Shown piece after piece: positions 23,605 through 31,383 of a stretch of 64,000 bases of DNA. This stretch comes from Streptosporangium becharense (GTDB lineage Bacteria; Actinomycetota; Actinomycetes; Streptosporangiales; Streptosporangiaceae). The stretch's first letter is position 1. Every line of letters begins with the position of its first letter. Made by a program: the position numbers and the translations under genes. The notes below the pieces were generated by a model that was given only the letters and a program-made list of their open reading frames with translations, ran no database searches and was not told where the DNA came from. The stretch spans positions 4,526,001 to 4,590,000 of the forward strand of contig NZ_JACHMP010000001.1 in assembly GCF_014204985.1 (NCBI RefSeq). The letters run 5' to 3'.

Positions 23605-24060
23605 ATGACGGACGCGCCGCCGCGTGGACGTGAGGAGAGGCTGCGGGACACTCGCGCGAGACTGGAGAGCGACGTCGATCTCTGGGTCGCCACGTCGGGC
23701 TCCCCGGGCGGTGTCCACCTCATCCCGCTCTCGTACCTCTGGGACGGGACCGCGTTCCTCATCTCGACGCCGCGCGCCTCGGTCACCGGCCGCAACCTGC
23801 TGGCGGACGGCCGGGTGCGGCTCAGCCTCGGGCCGACCCGCGACGTCGTCATCGTCGACGGCACCGCCGAGCCGGTGGACCTCGCCGGCCTCGCCCCTGG
23901 GACGGGCGACGCGTTCGCGGCCAAGACCGGTTTCGACCCGCGCGAGCTCGACGAGCCCTACCAGTACTTCCTGGTCCGGCCCCGGCGCATCCAGGCCTGG
24001 CGTGAGGCGAACGAGCTGCGGGGACGCGACCTCATGCGCGACGGCCGCTGGCTCGGCTGA
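23605..24060 (+). CDS. Pyridoxamine-5'-phosphate-oxidase-like / F420-binding split-barrel protein
   Basis: 151 residues from ATG 23605 with GGAGG at 23595-23599. The split-beta-barrel pattern is visible: DLWVATSGSPGGVHLIPLSYLWDGTAFLISTPRASVTGRNLLADGRVRLSLGPTRDVVIVDGTAEP. The C-terminal PYQYFLVRPRRIQAWREANELRGRDLMRDGRWL is typical of actinobacterial F420/FMN-dependent reductase-like members. The likely role is a flavin- or deazaflavin-dependent reduction or cofactor sequestration; substrate unknown. Confidence 0.8.
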   Translation: MTDAPPRGREERLRDTRARLESDVDLWVATSGSPGGVHLIPLSYLWDGTAFLISTPRASVTGRNLLADGRVRLSLGPTRDVVIVDGTAEPVDLAGLAPGTGDAFAAKTGFDPRELDEPYQYFLVRPRRIQAWREANELRGRDLMRDGRWLG

Positions 24061-24175
24061 CCGCCGCGCGGGAACACACCCGCTCCACCCGGCGAGCGGT
24101 TCGGCGAAGGACGTGGACTACCGGCGGGGACTCAGCACACTGGACTCCGCACACCGGAAGCGGCCTTTCACATCG

Positions 24176-24206
24176 CCGGGGTGTCACCCCGGCCGGCCGC
24201 GGCCGG
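24176..24206. terminator. Hairpin between convergent genes
   Basis: CCGGGGTG-T-CACCCCGG (24176-24192) is a perfect palindrome, followed at once by CCGGCCGCGGCCGG, a second self-complementary word. It lies between the 3' ends of the split-barrel gene and the DUF418 gene and could stop transcription from both sides. Confidence 0.5.
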
Positions 24207-25409
24207 TCAGGTCGCGGGGCTCGACGTATGGGTGAGTCCTCGGCGCCGGTAGGTGAGGCGCCGTAGCGCGGCCTCAGCCGGTCCCCTTCGCCCGCCGGGC
24301 GCCGACAGCGCGGCGAGTATCACGGTGGCCAGCCAGGTCAGCACGGCGATGCCGGACGCCGCGGCGTCGCCGACACGCGTGCCGAGCCCTCCGGTGTACG
24401 GCGCGAACACCGCCACGAAGATCACCGACTGGAGGAGATAGCAGGTCAGCGACCACTGACCGCACGCGGTGAGGGCCCTGACGATAGGGCCGGGACAACC
24501 GCGCGGTATCCGGCCGGCGACGAGCCCGATGATCGCCGCGTACGAGAGCCCACCGGCGATGCCGGTCACGCTGTGCAGCGCGTACGCCGACACGGCGACG
24601 ATGTCCGACGGCATCCAGATCCGGGTGTCGATCAGCGTCAACGGCGTCCCGCCGGCGACGGCCAGCCCGGTGCCCATGACGGCGACCCGGAAAAGCAGGT
24701 CCCGGTGTGACACCGGGTCCTCCAGCACGTGACGCCGGGCCGCCCAGATCCCGAACAGGAAAGCCGGCACCACGCCGGCGGCGAAGTAGGTGGGCGTCAT
24801 CCCGGACCATCCGATGAGCCGCATCACGGTGGCCTCGACCGGGTCCGCCATGGCGGCGGGTGTGTCGCCCTTCGGCGCGGAGAGGGTGAGCAGCCCGAAG
24901 CCGGCCAGCACCACGACGTGCAGCACCAGCCCGACGACGGCGGCCCGCAACACGGCCCTGTCCTCGCGCCGGATGAACCCGACGAGCACGAGCCCGACCA
25001 GCCCGTACGCTCCGAGGATGTCACCGAAGAACAGCAGCAGCGCGTGGCAGAACCCGAACGCGAGCAACCACAGGCTCCGGCGGCGCAGCACCTTGCGCAC
25101 CTGCGGCCAGCTCCCGCCCGTGGCGAGCTGCCGGTTGGCGAGCTGCACCAGGCCGTAGCCGAACAGGGCGGCGAACATGGGCAGCGCCCGTCCGTCCACC
25201 AGCAGGATCTGCACACCGGCGACCAGCCGGTCCAGGACGCCGCCGTCGCGAGCGTAGCCGCGGAAGCCCGCCTCGTGGCCCGACAGATACATGTGCGCGT
25301 GCGCCAGGGCGATGAGCAGCAGCATCAGCCCGCGCGCGAGATCGGGTGCGAGCGCGCGCCGGGCGATGGGAGTGGCCCCGTGAACGGGAGCCGGTGGGGC
25401 GATGGGCAT
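24207..25409 (-). CDS. DUF418 family membrane protein
   Basis: 400 residues from ATG 25409 with GAGGGG upstream. About eight to ten hydrophobic segments are present. Family landmarks are the N-terminal LAPDLARGLMLLLIALAHAHMYL, the segment ALPMFAALFGYGL, the cytoplasmic RRRSLWLLAFGFCHALLLFFGDILGAYGLVGLVL, and the C-terminal DUF418 block with ALTACGQWSLTCYLLQS. Function of the family is unknown; a role in membrane transport or acyl transfer has been suggested only by analogy. Divergent from a TetR gene with a shared palindromic operator, so it is the probable regulated target. Confidence 0.85.
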   Translation of the reverse strand: MPIAPPAPVHGATPIARRALAPDLARGLMLLLIALAHAHMYLSGHEAGFRGYARDGGVLDRLVAGVQILLVDGRALPMFAALFGYGLVQLANRQLATGGSWPQVRKVLRRRSLWLLAFGFCHALLLFFGDILGAYGLVGLVLVGFIRREDRAVLRAAVVGLVLHVVVLAGFGLLTLSAPKGDTPAAMADPVEATVMRLIGWSGMTPTYFAAGVVPAFLFGIWAARRHVLEDPVSHRDLLFRVAVMGTGLAVAGGTPLTLIDTRIWMPSDIVAVSAYALHSVTGIAGGLSYAAIIGLVAGRIPRGCPGPIVRALTACGQWSLTCYLLQSVIFVAVFAPYTGGLGTRVGDAAASGIAVLTWLATVILAALSAPGGRRGPAEAALRRLTYRRRGLTHTSSPAT

Positions 25410-25438
25410 GACTGTCCCCTCAGTTTTAGATACAGGAA

Positions 25439-25476
25439 TGTAGCTAATCCTCAAGGTAAGCTACACCCGTGTAGCT
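25439..25476. promoter_or_regulatory. TetR operator between tetR and the DUF418 gene
   Basis: AGCTACAC-CC-GTGTAGCT is a perfect 18-bp palindrome (25459-25476) in the 83-bp gap between the divergent genes. An extra half site TGTAGCT lies at 25439-25445. Size and symmetry fit a TetR dimer site and its place fits control of both promoters. Confidence 0.75.
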
Positions 25477-25492
25477 GAGCAAGGGGGTGGTG

Positions 25493-26095
25493 ATGGGCGA
25501 CCACAACGCCCGGACACGCCGGCGCGGTGAAGAGCTGATCAGGGCGATCCACGACGCCGTACTGGAAGAGGTGGTGGAGGTCGGCGTGGGGCGGCTGACC
25601 ATGGACGGCATCGGCCGGCGCGCGGCGACACCCCGCACCACCCTGTACCGCCGCTGGTCGGACCCGATCGAGGTGCTCCTCGACGCGCTCTACCACCAGC
25701 ACCCGGTCGAGGAGCCGACCCCGGGGGCCGACGACCTGCGCGGCGACCTCATCCGCGCGCTCCGCCTCATGGCCGAGTGGGCCTTCAGCCCGGCGGGCCG
25801 CGCTGTCGCGGCCATCCTCACCGACCCGAAGAGTGCCGCCCTGATGTCCGAGGCGCTGTTCGAGCGGGTCTTCGCCGACCGGGGCGGCACGTTCACCCGC
25901 ACCGTGCTGCGGCACTACGCCGACCGGGGCCGCTTCCCGGCCGAACTGCTCACCCCGGTCGTGGCCGACATCGGCGAGGCCCTCGTCACCAAGCGTCTGA
26001 TCGATACCGGAGTACCGCCCACCGACGAGGAACTCGCGGCGATCGTCGATCAGGCGATCCTGCCCGCGATCGGGCTCGGCCCGCGAGCGCCATGA
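25493..26095 (+). CDS. TetR-family transcriptional regulator
   Basis: 200 residues from ATG 25493 (GTG codons at 25487 and 25490 are nearer to AAGGGGG and less likely). The N-terminal HTH reads VVEVGVGRLTMDGIGRRAATPRTTLYRRWSDPIEVLLDAL; the C-terminal domain is helical with the TetR_C pattern RFPAELLTPVVADIGEALVTKRLIDTGVPPTDEELAAIVDQAILPAIG. It should repress itself and the divergent DUF418 membrane gene through the 18-bp palindrome in between; the ligand is unknown. Confidence 0.9.
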   Translation: MGDHNARTRRRGEELIRAIHDAVLEEVVEVGVGRLTMDGIGRRAATPRTTLYRRWSDPIEVLLDALYHQHPVEEPTPGADDLRGDLIRALRLMAEWAFSPAGRAVAAILTDPKSAALMSEALFERVFADRGGTFTRTVLRHYADRGRFPAELLTPVVADIGEALVTKRLIDTGVPPTDEELAAIVDQAILPAIGLGPRAP

Positions 26096-26503
26096 GCACG
26101 ACCTCAGGCAACGCAGGCGGATCCCTCCCGGGGGTGGCAGGAAACCTCGTCGGCACCCCGCGGGACCCGGGGCGGGCGGCAGGGAACCTCGTCGGCACCC
26201 CGCGGGGGCGGGCGGCCAGGAACCTCGTCGGCACCCCGCGGGACGTCAACCGCTTCCCGGGCACGCCGCCGGGCGGCAGGCCGCTCAAGCCGGCCCGCTT
26301 GAGCGGATGAAGTAGACGAAGCAGACAGCCGAGACGCCCGGTTCCCGGCCCGACGGTCGTGCAGGCCCGGCCCGACGGTCGTGCGGGCCTGGCCGGACGG
26401 TCGTGCAGGCCCGGCCGGACGGTCGTGCGGGCCTGGGCCGACGGTCGTACGGGCCTGGCCGGACGAGGCTTCCGCTCGTCGCCTCCTGCGAGGTGTCAGG
26501 CCG
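26096..26503. repeat. Gene-free region with two families of short direct repeats
   Basis: Family A: a 22-bp core (AACCTCGTCGGCACCCCGCG plus GG) at 26143-26164, 26185-26206 and 26221-26242. Family B: a strict 22-bp tandem repeat containing CGACGGTCG and GGCC words, with unit starts at 26352, 26374, 26396, 26418, 26440 and 26462, so five full units and a partial sixth. Both lie between the 3' ends of convergent tetR and XRE genes. No gene is credible here. Confidence 0.85.
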
Positions 26504-27088
26504 TCATGCGCGGGGCTTCGCGCGGACGTGCATACGTTCCCCCTGTCTCCCGAAGAGACTGAGGATCTCGACGGGCCGCCCATCCGCGCTGCTGAACCAG
26601 TGGGGCAGACGGGTGTCGAACTCGGCGGCCTCGCCGGGGCCGAGGACCAGATCGTGCTCGGCGAGGACGAGCCGTAGCCGGCCGTCCAGCACGTACAGCC
26701 ACTCGTAGCCCTCGTGCGTGCGGTGGTCCGGCTCGGCACCCCGGTCGGAGATGATCATCTTGTACGCCTGCAGAGGGCCCGGGGCCCGGGTCAGGGGGAC
26801 GAACGTACCGCCGCTCGCCATGGGGCGGGGCTTCAGCCGGATCCGAGGATCCCCGACCTCGGGGGCGCCGACCAGGTCGTCCAGGGGCACGCGGTACGCA
26901 CCGGCGAGCGGTAGCAGCAGTTCCAGGCTGGGGCGGCGCTGTCCGGATTCCAGCCGGGAAAGGGTGCTCTTGGAGATGCCGGTCATCTCGGAGAGCGCGG
27001 CCAGGGTGAGGCCGCGTCTGGCTCGTAGCCGTCTGAGCCGGGGGGCGACCTCGTCGAGGACCGCTTGGTAGGGCGGAGTTCTGTCCAC
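26504..27088 (-). CDS. XRE-family regulator with C-terminal cupin domain
   Basis: 194 residues from GTG 27088. N-terminal helix-turn-helix: LRRLRARRGLTLAALSEMTGISKSTLSRLESGQRRPSLELLLPLAGAY. The C-terminal half is a cupin_2 barrel (HRTHEGYEWLYVLDGRLRLVLAEHDLVLGPGEAAEFDTRLPHWFSS), containing the histidines and Glu expected for ligand or metal sensing. The frame continues far upstream only because the opposite strand carries codon repeats. It is divergent from a His-rich methyltransferase gene, 77 bp away, with two inverted repeats between them, so it probably regulates that gene and perhaps the MFS exporter after it. Confidence 0.88.
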   Translation of the reverse strand: MDRTPPYQAVLDEVAPRLRRLRARRGLTLAALSEMTGISKSTLSRLESGQRRPSLELLLPLAGAYRVPLDDLVGAPEVGDPRIRLKPRPMASGGTFVPLTRAPGPLQAYKMIISDRGAEPDHRTHEGYEWLYVLDGRLRLVLAEHDLVLGPGEAAEFDTRLPHWFSSADGRPVEILSLFGRQGERMHVRAKPRA

Positions 27089-27104
27089 GCGGGCATTCCA
27101 CCCC

Positions 27105-27135
27105 GATTTCCCGGAATCGGCAACAGAAATTGCCG
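27105..27135. promoter_or_regulatory. Inverted repeats between XRE-cupin and methyltransferase genes
   Basis: CGGCAA-N6-TTGCCG (27118-27135, perfect 6-bp arms) and the adjacent GATT-N6-AATC (27105-27118). They lie in the short divergent promoter region, a natural binding place for the XRE regulator. No test of function is possible from sequence. Confidence 0.55.
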
Positions 27136-27165
27136 TCTCTGCCCGGCGAGTGCACGCTCTTCGGC

Positions 27166-28221
27166 ATGAACTCACACCACGACTCCGCACGCGGACACGG
27201 ACACGGAACCGGACACGGAAACGAAACCGGACACGGAAACGAAACCGGCCACGGTCACGGAACCGGCCACGGAAACGCATCCGGACACGGTCACGGTCAC
27301 GGACATGGGCATGGGCATGGGCATGGGCACGACAGCACCGACGTCGACTGGGAGGCCATGGCCGCCCAGCTGGAGGACAGCGGCGAACTGCAGCTTCCGG
27401 TCCTCCGCCGGACGGCGGCCCGCCTGAGGGAACTGCTCGGCCCGGAGAAGCCGGGGAAGGAGGTTCGGCGCATCCTCGACATCGGCAGCGGGCCGGGCGT
27501 GATGACCTGTGTGCTCGCCGAGACCTTCGTGGATGCCGAGGTGGTCGCCGTGGACGGCACACCGGGCCTGCTGGACCGCACCCTGGCCCGCGCCGAGCGG
27601 CTCGGCCTCGGTGGCAGGGTGGCCGTCCGGCACGCGAATCTGCCAGAGGACCTGGACGGTGGTGACTGGCACGGGGAAGGCGGACTCGGCCCGGCGGACC
27701 TGATCTGGAGCAGCAAGACCGTGCACCACCTCGGCGATCAGCAGGAGGCGCTGAACGATCTCGCCGGCTTGCTGAGGCCCGGGGGGCTGCTCGCCGTGGC
27801 GGAGGGCGGCCTGCCGATGCGCTTCCTCCCGCGTGACATCGGCGTCGGCAGACCGGGCCTGCAGGCACGGCTCGACGCAGCCCAGGAGCACTGGTTCGAG
27901 ATCATGCGAGCCGAACTGCCCGGCAGCGTCACCGTGGTCGAGGACTGGCCCGCGATGCTCGGTCGTGCCGGGCTCACCGGCGTCGGCAGCTTCACCCCCC
28001 TCCTCGACCTGCCCGCACCCCTGGGCGAGACGGCCCGCGCCTTCCTGCACGCCCATCTGACCCGGCTGCGGGGGGCGGCGAGCGAGCTCCTGGACGCGGA
28101 GGACCTCGAAACGCTCGATGTGCTGCTCGATCCCGGGGCGCCGGAGGGCATCCTGCGGCGGCCCGACGCCTTCCTCCTCTCCGCCACCACGGTCTTCACG
28201 GGCGTGCGCCGGGCTCGGTGA
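27166..28221 (+). CDS. Class I SAM-dependent methyltransferase with His-rich N-terminal tract
   Basis: 351 residues from ATG 27166. Residues 4-55 contain 17 His, almost all as Gly-His pairs with TGHGNE-like words, coded by short nucleotide repeats. The methyltransferase core follows: RRILDIGSGPGVMTCVLAETF (motif I), VVAVDGTPGLLDRTLARAERLGL (motif II region), then DLIWSSKTVHHLGDQQEALNDLAGLLRPGGLLAVAEGG. The His tract could bind Ni, Zn or Co, as in metal chaperones, but may simply be slippage-prone. Substrate unknown. Divergent XRE-cupin regulator upstream, MFS exporter 142 bp downstream: together plausibly a resistance or metabolite-modification-and-export set. Confidence 0.85.
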   Translation: MNSHHDSARGHGHGTGHGNETGHGNETGHGHGTGHGNASGHGHGHGHGHGHGHGHDSTDVDWEAMAAQLEDSGELQLPVLRRTAARLRELLGPEKPGKEVRRILDIGSGPGVMTCVLAETFVDAEVVAVDGTPGLLDRTLARAERLGLGGRVAVRHANLPEDLDGGDWHGEGGLGPADLIWSSKTVHHLGDQQEALNDLAGLLRPGGLLAVAEGGLPMRFLPRDIGVGRPGLQARLDAAQEHWFEIMRAELPGSVTVVEDWPAMLGRAGLTGVGSFTPLLDLPAPLGETARAFLHAHLTRLRGAASELLDAEDLETLDVLLDPGAPEGILRRPDAFLLSATTVFTGVRRAR

Positions 28222-28363
28222 CCATGCCGTCCATGAGGGCCGACGGCGTGCGGGCCGGAACCGGCCTGCCCGCCGTCACCCGACGCCCCTGCCCGCCGTC
28301 ACCCGCCGACAGGGCTCCGGGAGGAACCGGAGCGCCTTCGGGAGCCACCAGAGAACGGAATTC

Positions 28364-29884
28364 ATGGTGAAGCCAGTCAGCGCAGAGCGGGAGAAGCCGG
28401 TCAGCGCAGAGCGGGAGAAGCCGGTCAGCGCAGAGCGGGACGAGGCGGCAGCCGGAAACACGAGGCGGACGCCGTCGGTTCGGTGGGCGCTCGCCGGCCT
28501 TTCGCTGTCCATGTTGCTGTCCTCGCTCGGCACCAGCATCGCCAATGTCGGCCTGCCGACGTTGGCACAGACGTTCACCGCCTCTTTCCAGGAAGTCCAG
28601 TGGATCGTCCTCGCCTATCTCCTCGCCATCACCACTCTGATCGTCAGCGTCGGACGGCTCGGTGACATCATCGGCCGCCGGCGGTTGCTACTGGCCGGAA
28701 TCCTCCTGTTCACAGTGGCCTCGGCCCTGTGCGGCGTCGCGCCGACCCTCTGGACGCTGATCGCCGCCCGGACGGCGCAAGGGCTCGGAGCGGCCGTCAT
28801 GATGGCCCTCACCATGGCGTTCGTCGGTGAGACGGTTTCGAAGGCGAAGACCGGCAGGGCGATGGGGCTGCTCGGGACGATGTCCGCGATCGGCACCGCT
28901 CTCGGTCCGTCGTTGGGCGGTGTTCTGATCTCCGGGCTCGGTTGGCGGACGATCTTCCTCGTCAACGTACCGCTGGGTGTCCTGACTTTTCTTCTCGCGC
29001 ATCGCTTCCTGCCCGTCGACCGGCGGGAGCCGAAGGCAGACCGGGCCCGGTTCGACCATGTGGGCACGCTGCTGCTTGCTCTGACGCTCGCGGCTTACAC
29101 GCTCGCCATGACGGTCGGGCGTGGCGCTTTCGGTCCGCTCAACGTGGCTCTGCTGTCGGCTGCCGTCTTCGGAGCCGGCCTCTTCGCGCGCGTCGAGGTG
29201 AGAACGGCATCACCGTTGATCCGGCCGGCGATGTTCCGCGATCCGGTGCTGAGCGCGGGCCTCGCCATGAGCGCGCTCGTCTCGACGGTGATGATGGCGA
29301 CGCTGGTGGTCGGGCCGTTCTATCTCTCTCGTGCGCTCGGGCTCGATGAGGCTCTCGTCGGCCTCGTCCTGTCGGTCGGCCCGCTTGTCGCCGCGCTGGC
29401 CGGCGTGCCGGCCGGTCGCATCGCGGACCGTTTCGGCGCACACCGTGTGACCCTTGTCGGGCTCACCGGAGTGGCGGCCGGTTCTCTCATCCTGTCCATG
29501 ACGCCGGTGACGTTCGGCATCTCCGGCTACATCGCCCCCATCGTGGTCGTCACCACCGGTTACGCACTGTTTCAGACGGCCAACAACACCGCCGTCATGG
29601 CGGATGTCCGACCGGACCGCCGGGGTGTCACGTCCGGCATGCTCAACCTGTCGCGCAATCTCGGGCTCGTCACCGGTGCGTCCGTCATGGGTGCCGTGTT
29701 CGCGCTCGCATCGGCGACGGCCGATGTCACGACGGCGCGTCCGGAGGCCGTCGCCGTCGGCATGCGGATCACGTTCGCCGTCGCGGCGATGCTGATCGTC
29801 GTCGCGTTCGGCGTCGCGGTCGTGAGCCGTGCTCTCGCGAAGCGCTCGGGATCGTCACCTCGGCGGGAGGATCTGCCGGGGTGA
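28364..29884 (+). CDS. DHA2-type MFS drug exporter
   Basis: 506 residues from ATG 28364 (ACGGAA upstream is a weak ribosome site). Residues 3-26 are three copies of KPVSAERE, encoded by 24-bp repeats at 28370-28441. Then about 14 transmembrane segments: LSMLLSSLGTSIANVGLPTLA (helix 1), VGRLGDIIGRRRLLLAGI (motif A), AARTAQGLGAAVMMALTMAFVGE, GLLGTMSAIGTALGPSLGGVLI (motif C) and GWRTIFLVNVPLG, all typical of EmrB/QacA exporters. It expels drugs or metabolites with proton import. Base use is slightly lower in GC than the neighbours. Likely partner of the methyltransferase upstream. Confidence 0.9.
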   Translation: MVKPVSAEREKPVSAEREKPVSAERDEAAAGNTRRTPSVRWALAGLSLSMLLSSLGTSIANVGLPTLAQTFTASFQEVQWIVLAYLLAITTLIVSVGRLGDIIGRRRLLLAGILLFTVASALCGVAPTLWTLIAARTAQGLGAAVMMALTMAFVGETVSKAKTGRAMGLLGTMSAIGTALGPSLGGVLISGLGWRTIFLVNVPLGVLTFLLAHRFLPVDRREPKADRARFDHVGTLLLALTLAAYTLAMTVGRGAFGPLNVALLSAAVFGAGLFARVEVRTASPLIRPAMFRDPVLSAGLAMSALVSTVMMATLVVGPFYLSRALGLDEALVGLVLSVGPLVAALAGVPAGRIADRFGAHRVTLVGLTGVAAGSLILSMTPVTFGISGYIAPIVVVTTGYALFQTANNTAVMADVRPDRRGVTSGMLNLSRNLGLVTGASVMGAVFALASATADVTTARPEAVAVGMRITFAVAAMLIVVAFGVAVVSRALAKRSGSSPRREDLPG

Positions 29885-30162
29885 CGGTCTCCGAGGGAGA
29901 CAGGATCACGACCTCGCGTGGCCGCTTTCGGGCGACCTCAGAAAGACCGGGGCCGTTTCCGGCGACCCCGCGAGACCGAGGCCGCTCCCGGCTCTCCTTC
30001 ACGCTCGACGGTGCTCCGCGCGAACGTCTGCGGTAAGCCGATCATCCGGGCACTTCAAGCGCCGCACCGGTGTCGGTGCCAGGACCGGGGCCGGGGCGGC
30101 CACTGCCGCACCTCAGCGGGGGACGGCCTCGTCCCGCTGCCGGGAACAGGTGGGGGACACGC
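29885..30162. other. Gap with no recognisable gene
   Basis: A 278-bp gap between convergent genes. It contains loose repeats of a GACCTC/GACCGGGGCCG word near 29915-29990 and no open frame with a ribosome site or known motif. Confidence 0.5.
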
Positions 30163-30675
30163 CTAATCGGTGCTCCCAGCCGCGGGGAACGGGTTCAGCG
30201 TGTCGAAGTAGACGCTGTCCGACACCGGGTCGAGGAAGAACCCGCCGGGATACACGTCACCCGTGATCTCACGGTCGAAAGCCTCACTCGACACCCACTT
30301 GGCGCCGTCCGGCAGGAAGCCGGCCAGCGAGTCCGGAACCTGGTCCGGAGCCTGGGGGCGGAACCCCGTCTTCCGCTCCTTCACGAGGGCGGCGCTCCGG
30401 CCCTCTTCGAGCCGGGCGAGCCCCACCACCCGGATGTCCGAAGGGCCGGGAGGTGACAGGCGCGAGTCGGACCCCAGCCGCACCGCCGACCAGTGCGCGT
30501 CGGAGAGCGTGCCGAGAACCGGGAAGCGGCGTTCCAGCGGGGCGGTGTCCGTGCGGACCGGGGCTTCCTCCGGAGCCTTCTTCTGGCGCGACGAGGACGA
30601 CTCCGCAGGTGTGCACGCGGTGAGAAGGGCGAGTACGCCGAGTGTGAGCACTTCCCGACGGTCAAAACCGATCAT
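30163..30675 (-). CDS. Putative lipoprotein of unknown function
   Basis: 170 residues from ATG 30675 with a strong AAGGAG site. A basic N-terminus (FDRREVL) is followed by a hydrophobic core and the lipobox LLTAC (Cys21), so the mature protein should be lipid-anchored on the outer face of the membrane. The linker is Ser/Lys/Pro-rich; the remaining 120 residues are soluble with no cysteine and no family I know (ends GGFFLDPVSDSVYFDTLNPF). The RR near the start might allow Tat export. No clear operon partner. Confidence 0.75.
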   Translation of the reverse strand: MIGFDRREVLTLGVLALLTACTPAESSSSRQKKAPEEAPVRTDTAPLERRFPVLGTLSDAHWSAVRLGSDSRLSPPGPSDIRVVGLARLEEGRSAALVKERKTGFRPQAPDQVPDSLAGFLPDGAKWVSSEAFDREITGDVYPGGFFLDPVSDSVYFDTLNPFPAAGSTD

Positions 30676-30999
30676 GTCGTCTCCTTGAACGCGGCCTCCG
30701 TCCGGAAGGCGGGTCACAGTGTTGACGACCGGAACCGGCCGGAGGTTCGCCGCCCGGTGGGGGAGACGGCGGCCTCACCCGTTCACCGTTTCCGCGCCGG
30801 CCGCCTGAGTCTGAACGCGCCGGCCACCCGGGAGTGCCGGTCGTCTGAGCGTGGCGGCCCCCAGGATCATCGGCCAACCAGGGGTACCGGCCCTCAGGGA
30901 TACCGGCCCTCGGGATCATCGGCCACCCGGGATCATCGGCCACCCGGGAGCACCGGCTATCCGGGATCACCGGCCACTCGGACGTGCCGGTCGCCCGGG
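30676..30999. repeat. Gene-free region with a 17-bp tandem repeat array
   Basis: From about 30865 to 31004 a 17-bp unit, consensus GATCATCGGCCACCCGG, is repeated roughly eight times. Two adjacent copies (near 30914-30947) are identical; others vary (GATACCGGCCCTCGG, GAGCACCGGCTATCCGG). The array ends at the stop codon of the DUF4180 gene. The first half of the gap (30676-30860) is the upstream region of the lipoprotein gene and shows no gene. Confidence 0.8.
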
Positions 31000-31383
31000 T
31001 CACCGGCGGGCAACGGCGGCCTCCTCCAGCCGGTGCTGGAAGTCGTCGATGTCGGGGGTGAACCAGACCTGCGTACCCCGGTTGGCCTCGCGGACGAAGT
31101 CCCGCAGGGCGGAGCTGGCGGCGGTGTGCCGGGATATGTCACCGAGGACGGCGATGCCCATCCGGTAGTTGACGAACTTCTGGACGATCTCGCCGGCGAC
31201 GCGGGTGCGCAGCCGGAAGAAGTCGTCGTCGAACCGGCCGGCCGGGACGACGACCCAGTCGGCGCCGAGGTACGAGGCCTCACCGATGATGTCCAGGGCG
31301 TCGCGCTCGCCGCGTAGTGTCGCGCCTTCCGAAGCGCACACGAAGACCGTCGTGCCGTACATGTGCCGGAGGGTGTCAGACAT
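31000..31383 (-). CDS. DUF4180 domain protein
   Basis: 127 residues from ATG 31383. The DUF4180 pattern is clear: GADWVVVPAGRFDDDFFRLRTRVAGEIVQKFVNYRMGIAVLGDISRHTAASSALRDFVREANRGTQVWFTPDIDDFQHRL, ending in a short helix. The family is small and of unknown function. It overlaps the end of the alpha/beta-hydrolase gene by eight bases and so is the third gene of an HTH-hydrolase-DUF4180 operon. Confidence 0.88.
   Translation of the reverse strand: MSDTLRHMYGTTVFVCASEGATLRGERDALDIIGEASYLGADWVVVPAGRFDDDFFRLRTRVAGEIVQKFVNYRMGIAVLGDISRHTAASSALRDFVREANRGTQVWFTPDIDDFQHRLEEAAVARR

Noticed and set aside
26352-26465. CRISPR array from the 22-bp repeats
   Set aside because: Units are directly adjacent without unique spacers and no cas gene is near; it is a tandem repeat.
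26504-27868. Extension of the XRE-cupin frame to 454 residues
   Set aside because: The additional 260 residues are the antisense of the His-rich methyltransferase gene and contain only repeat-derived Arg/Pro/Phe strings.
30865-31004. CRISPR-like array from the 17-bp repeats
   Set aside because: Period too short, no spacers, copies degrade gradually; minisatellite.
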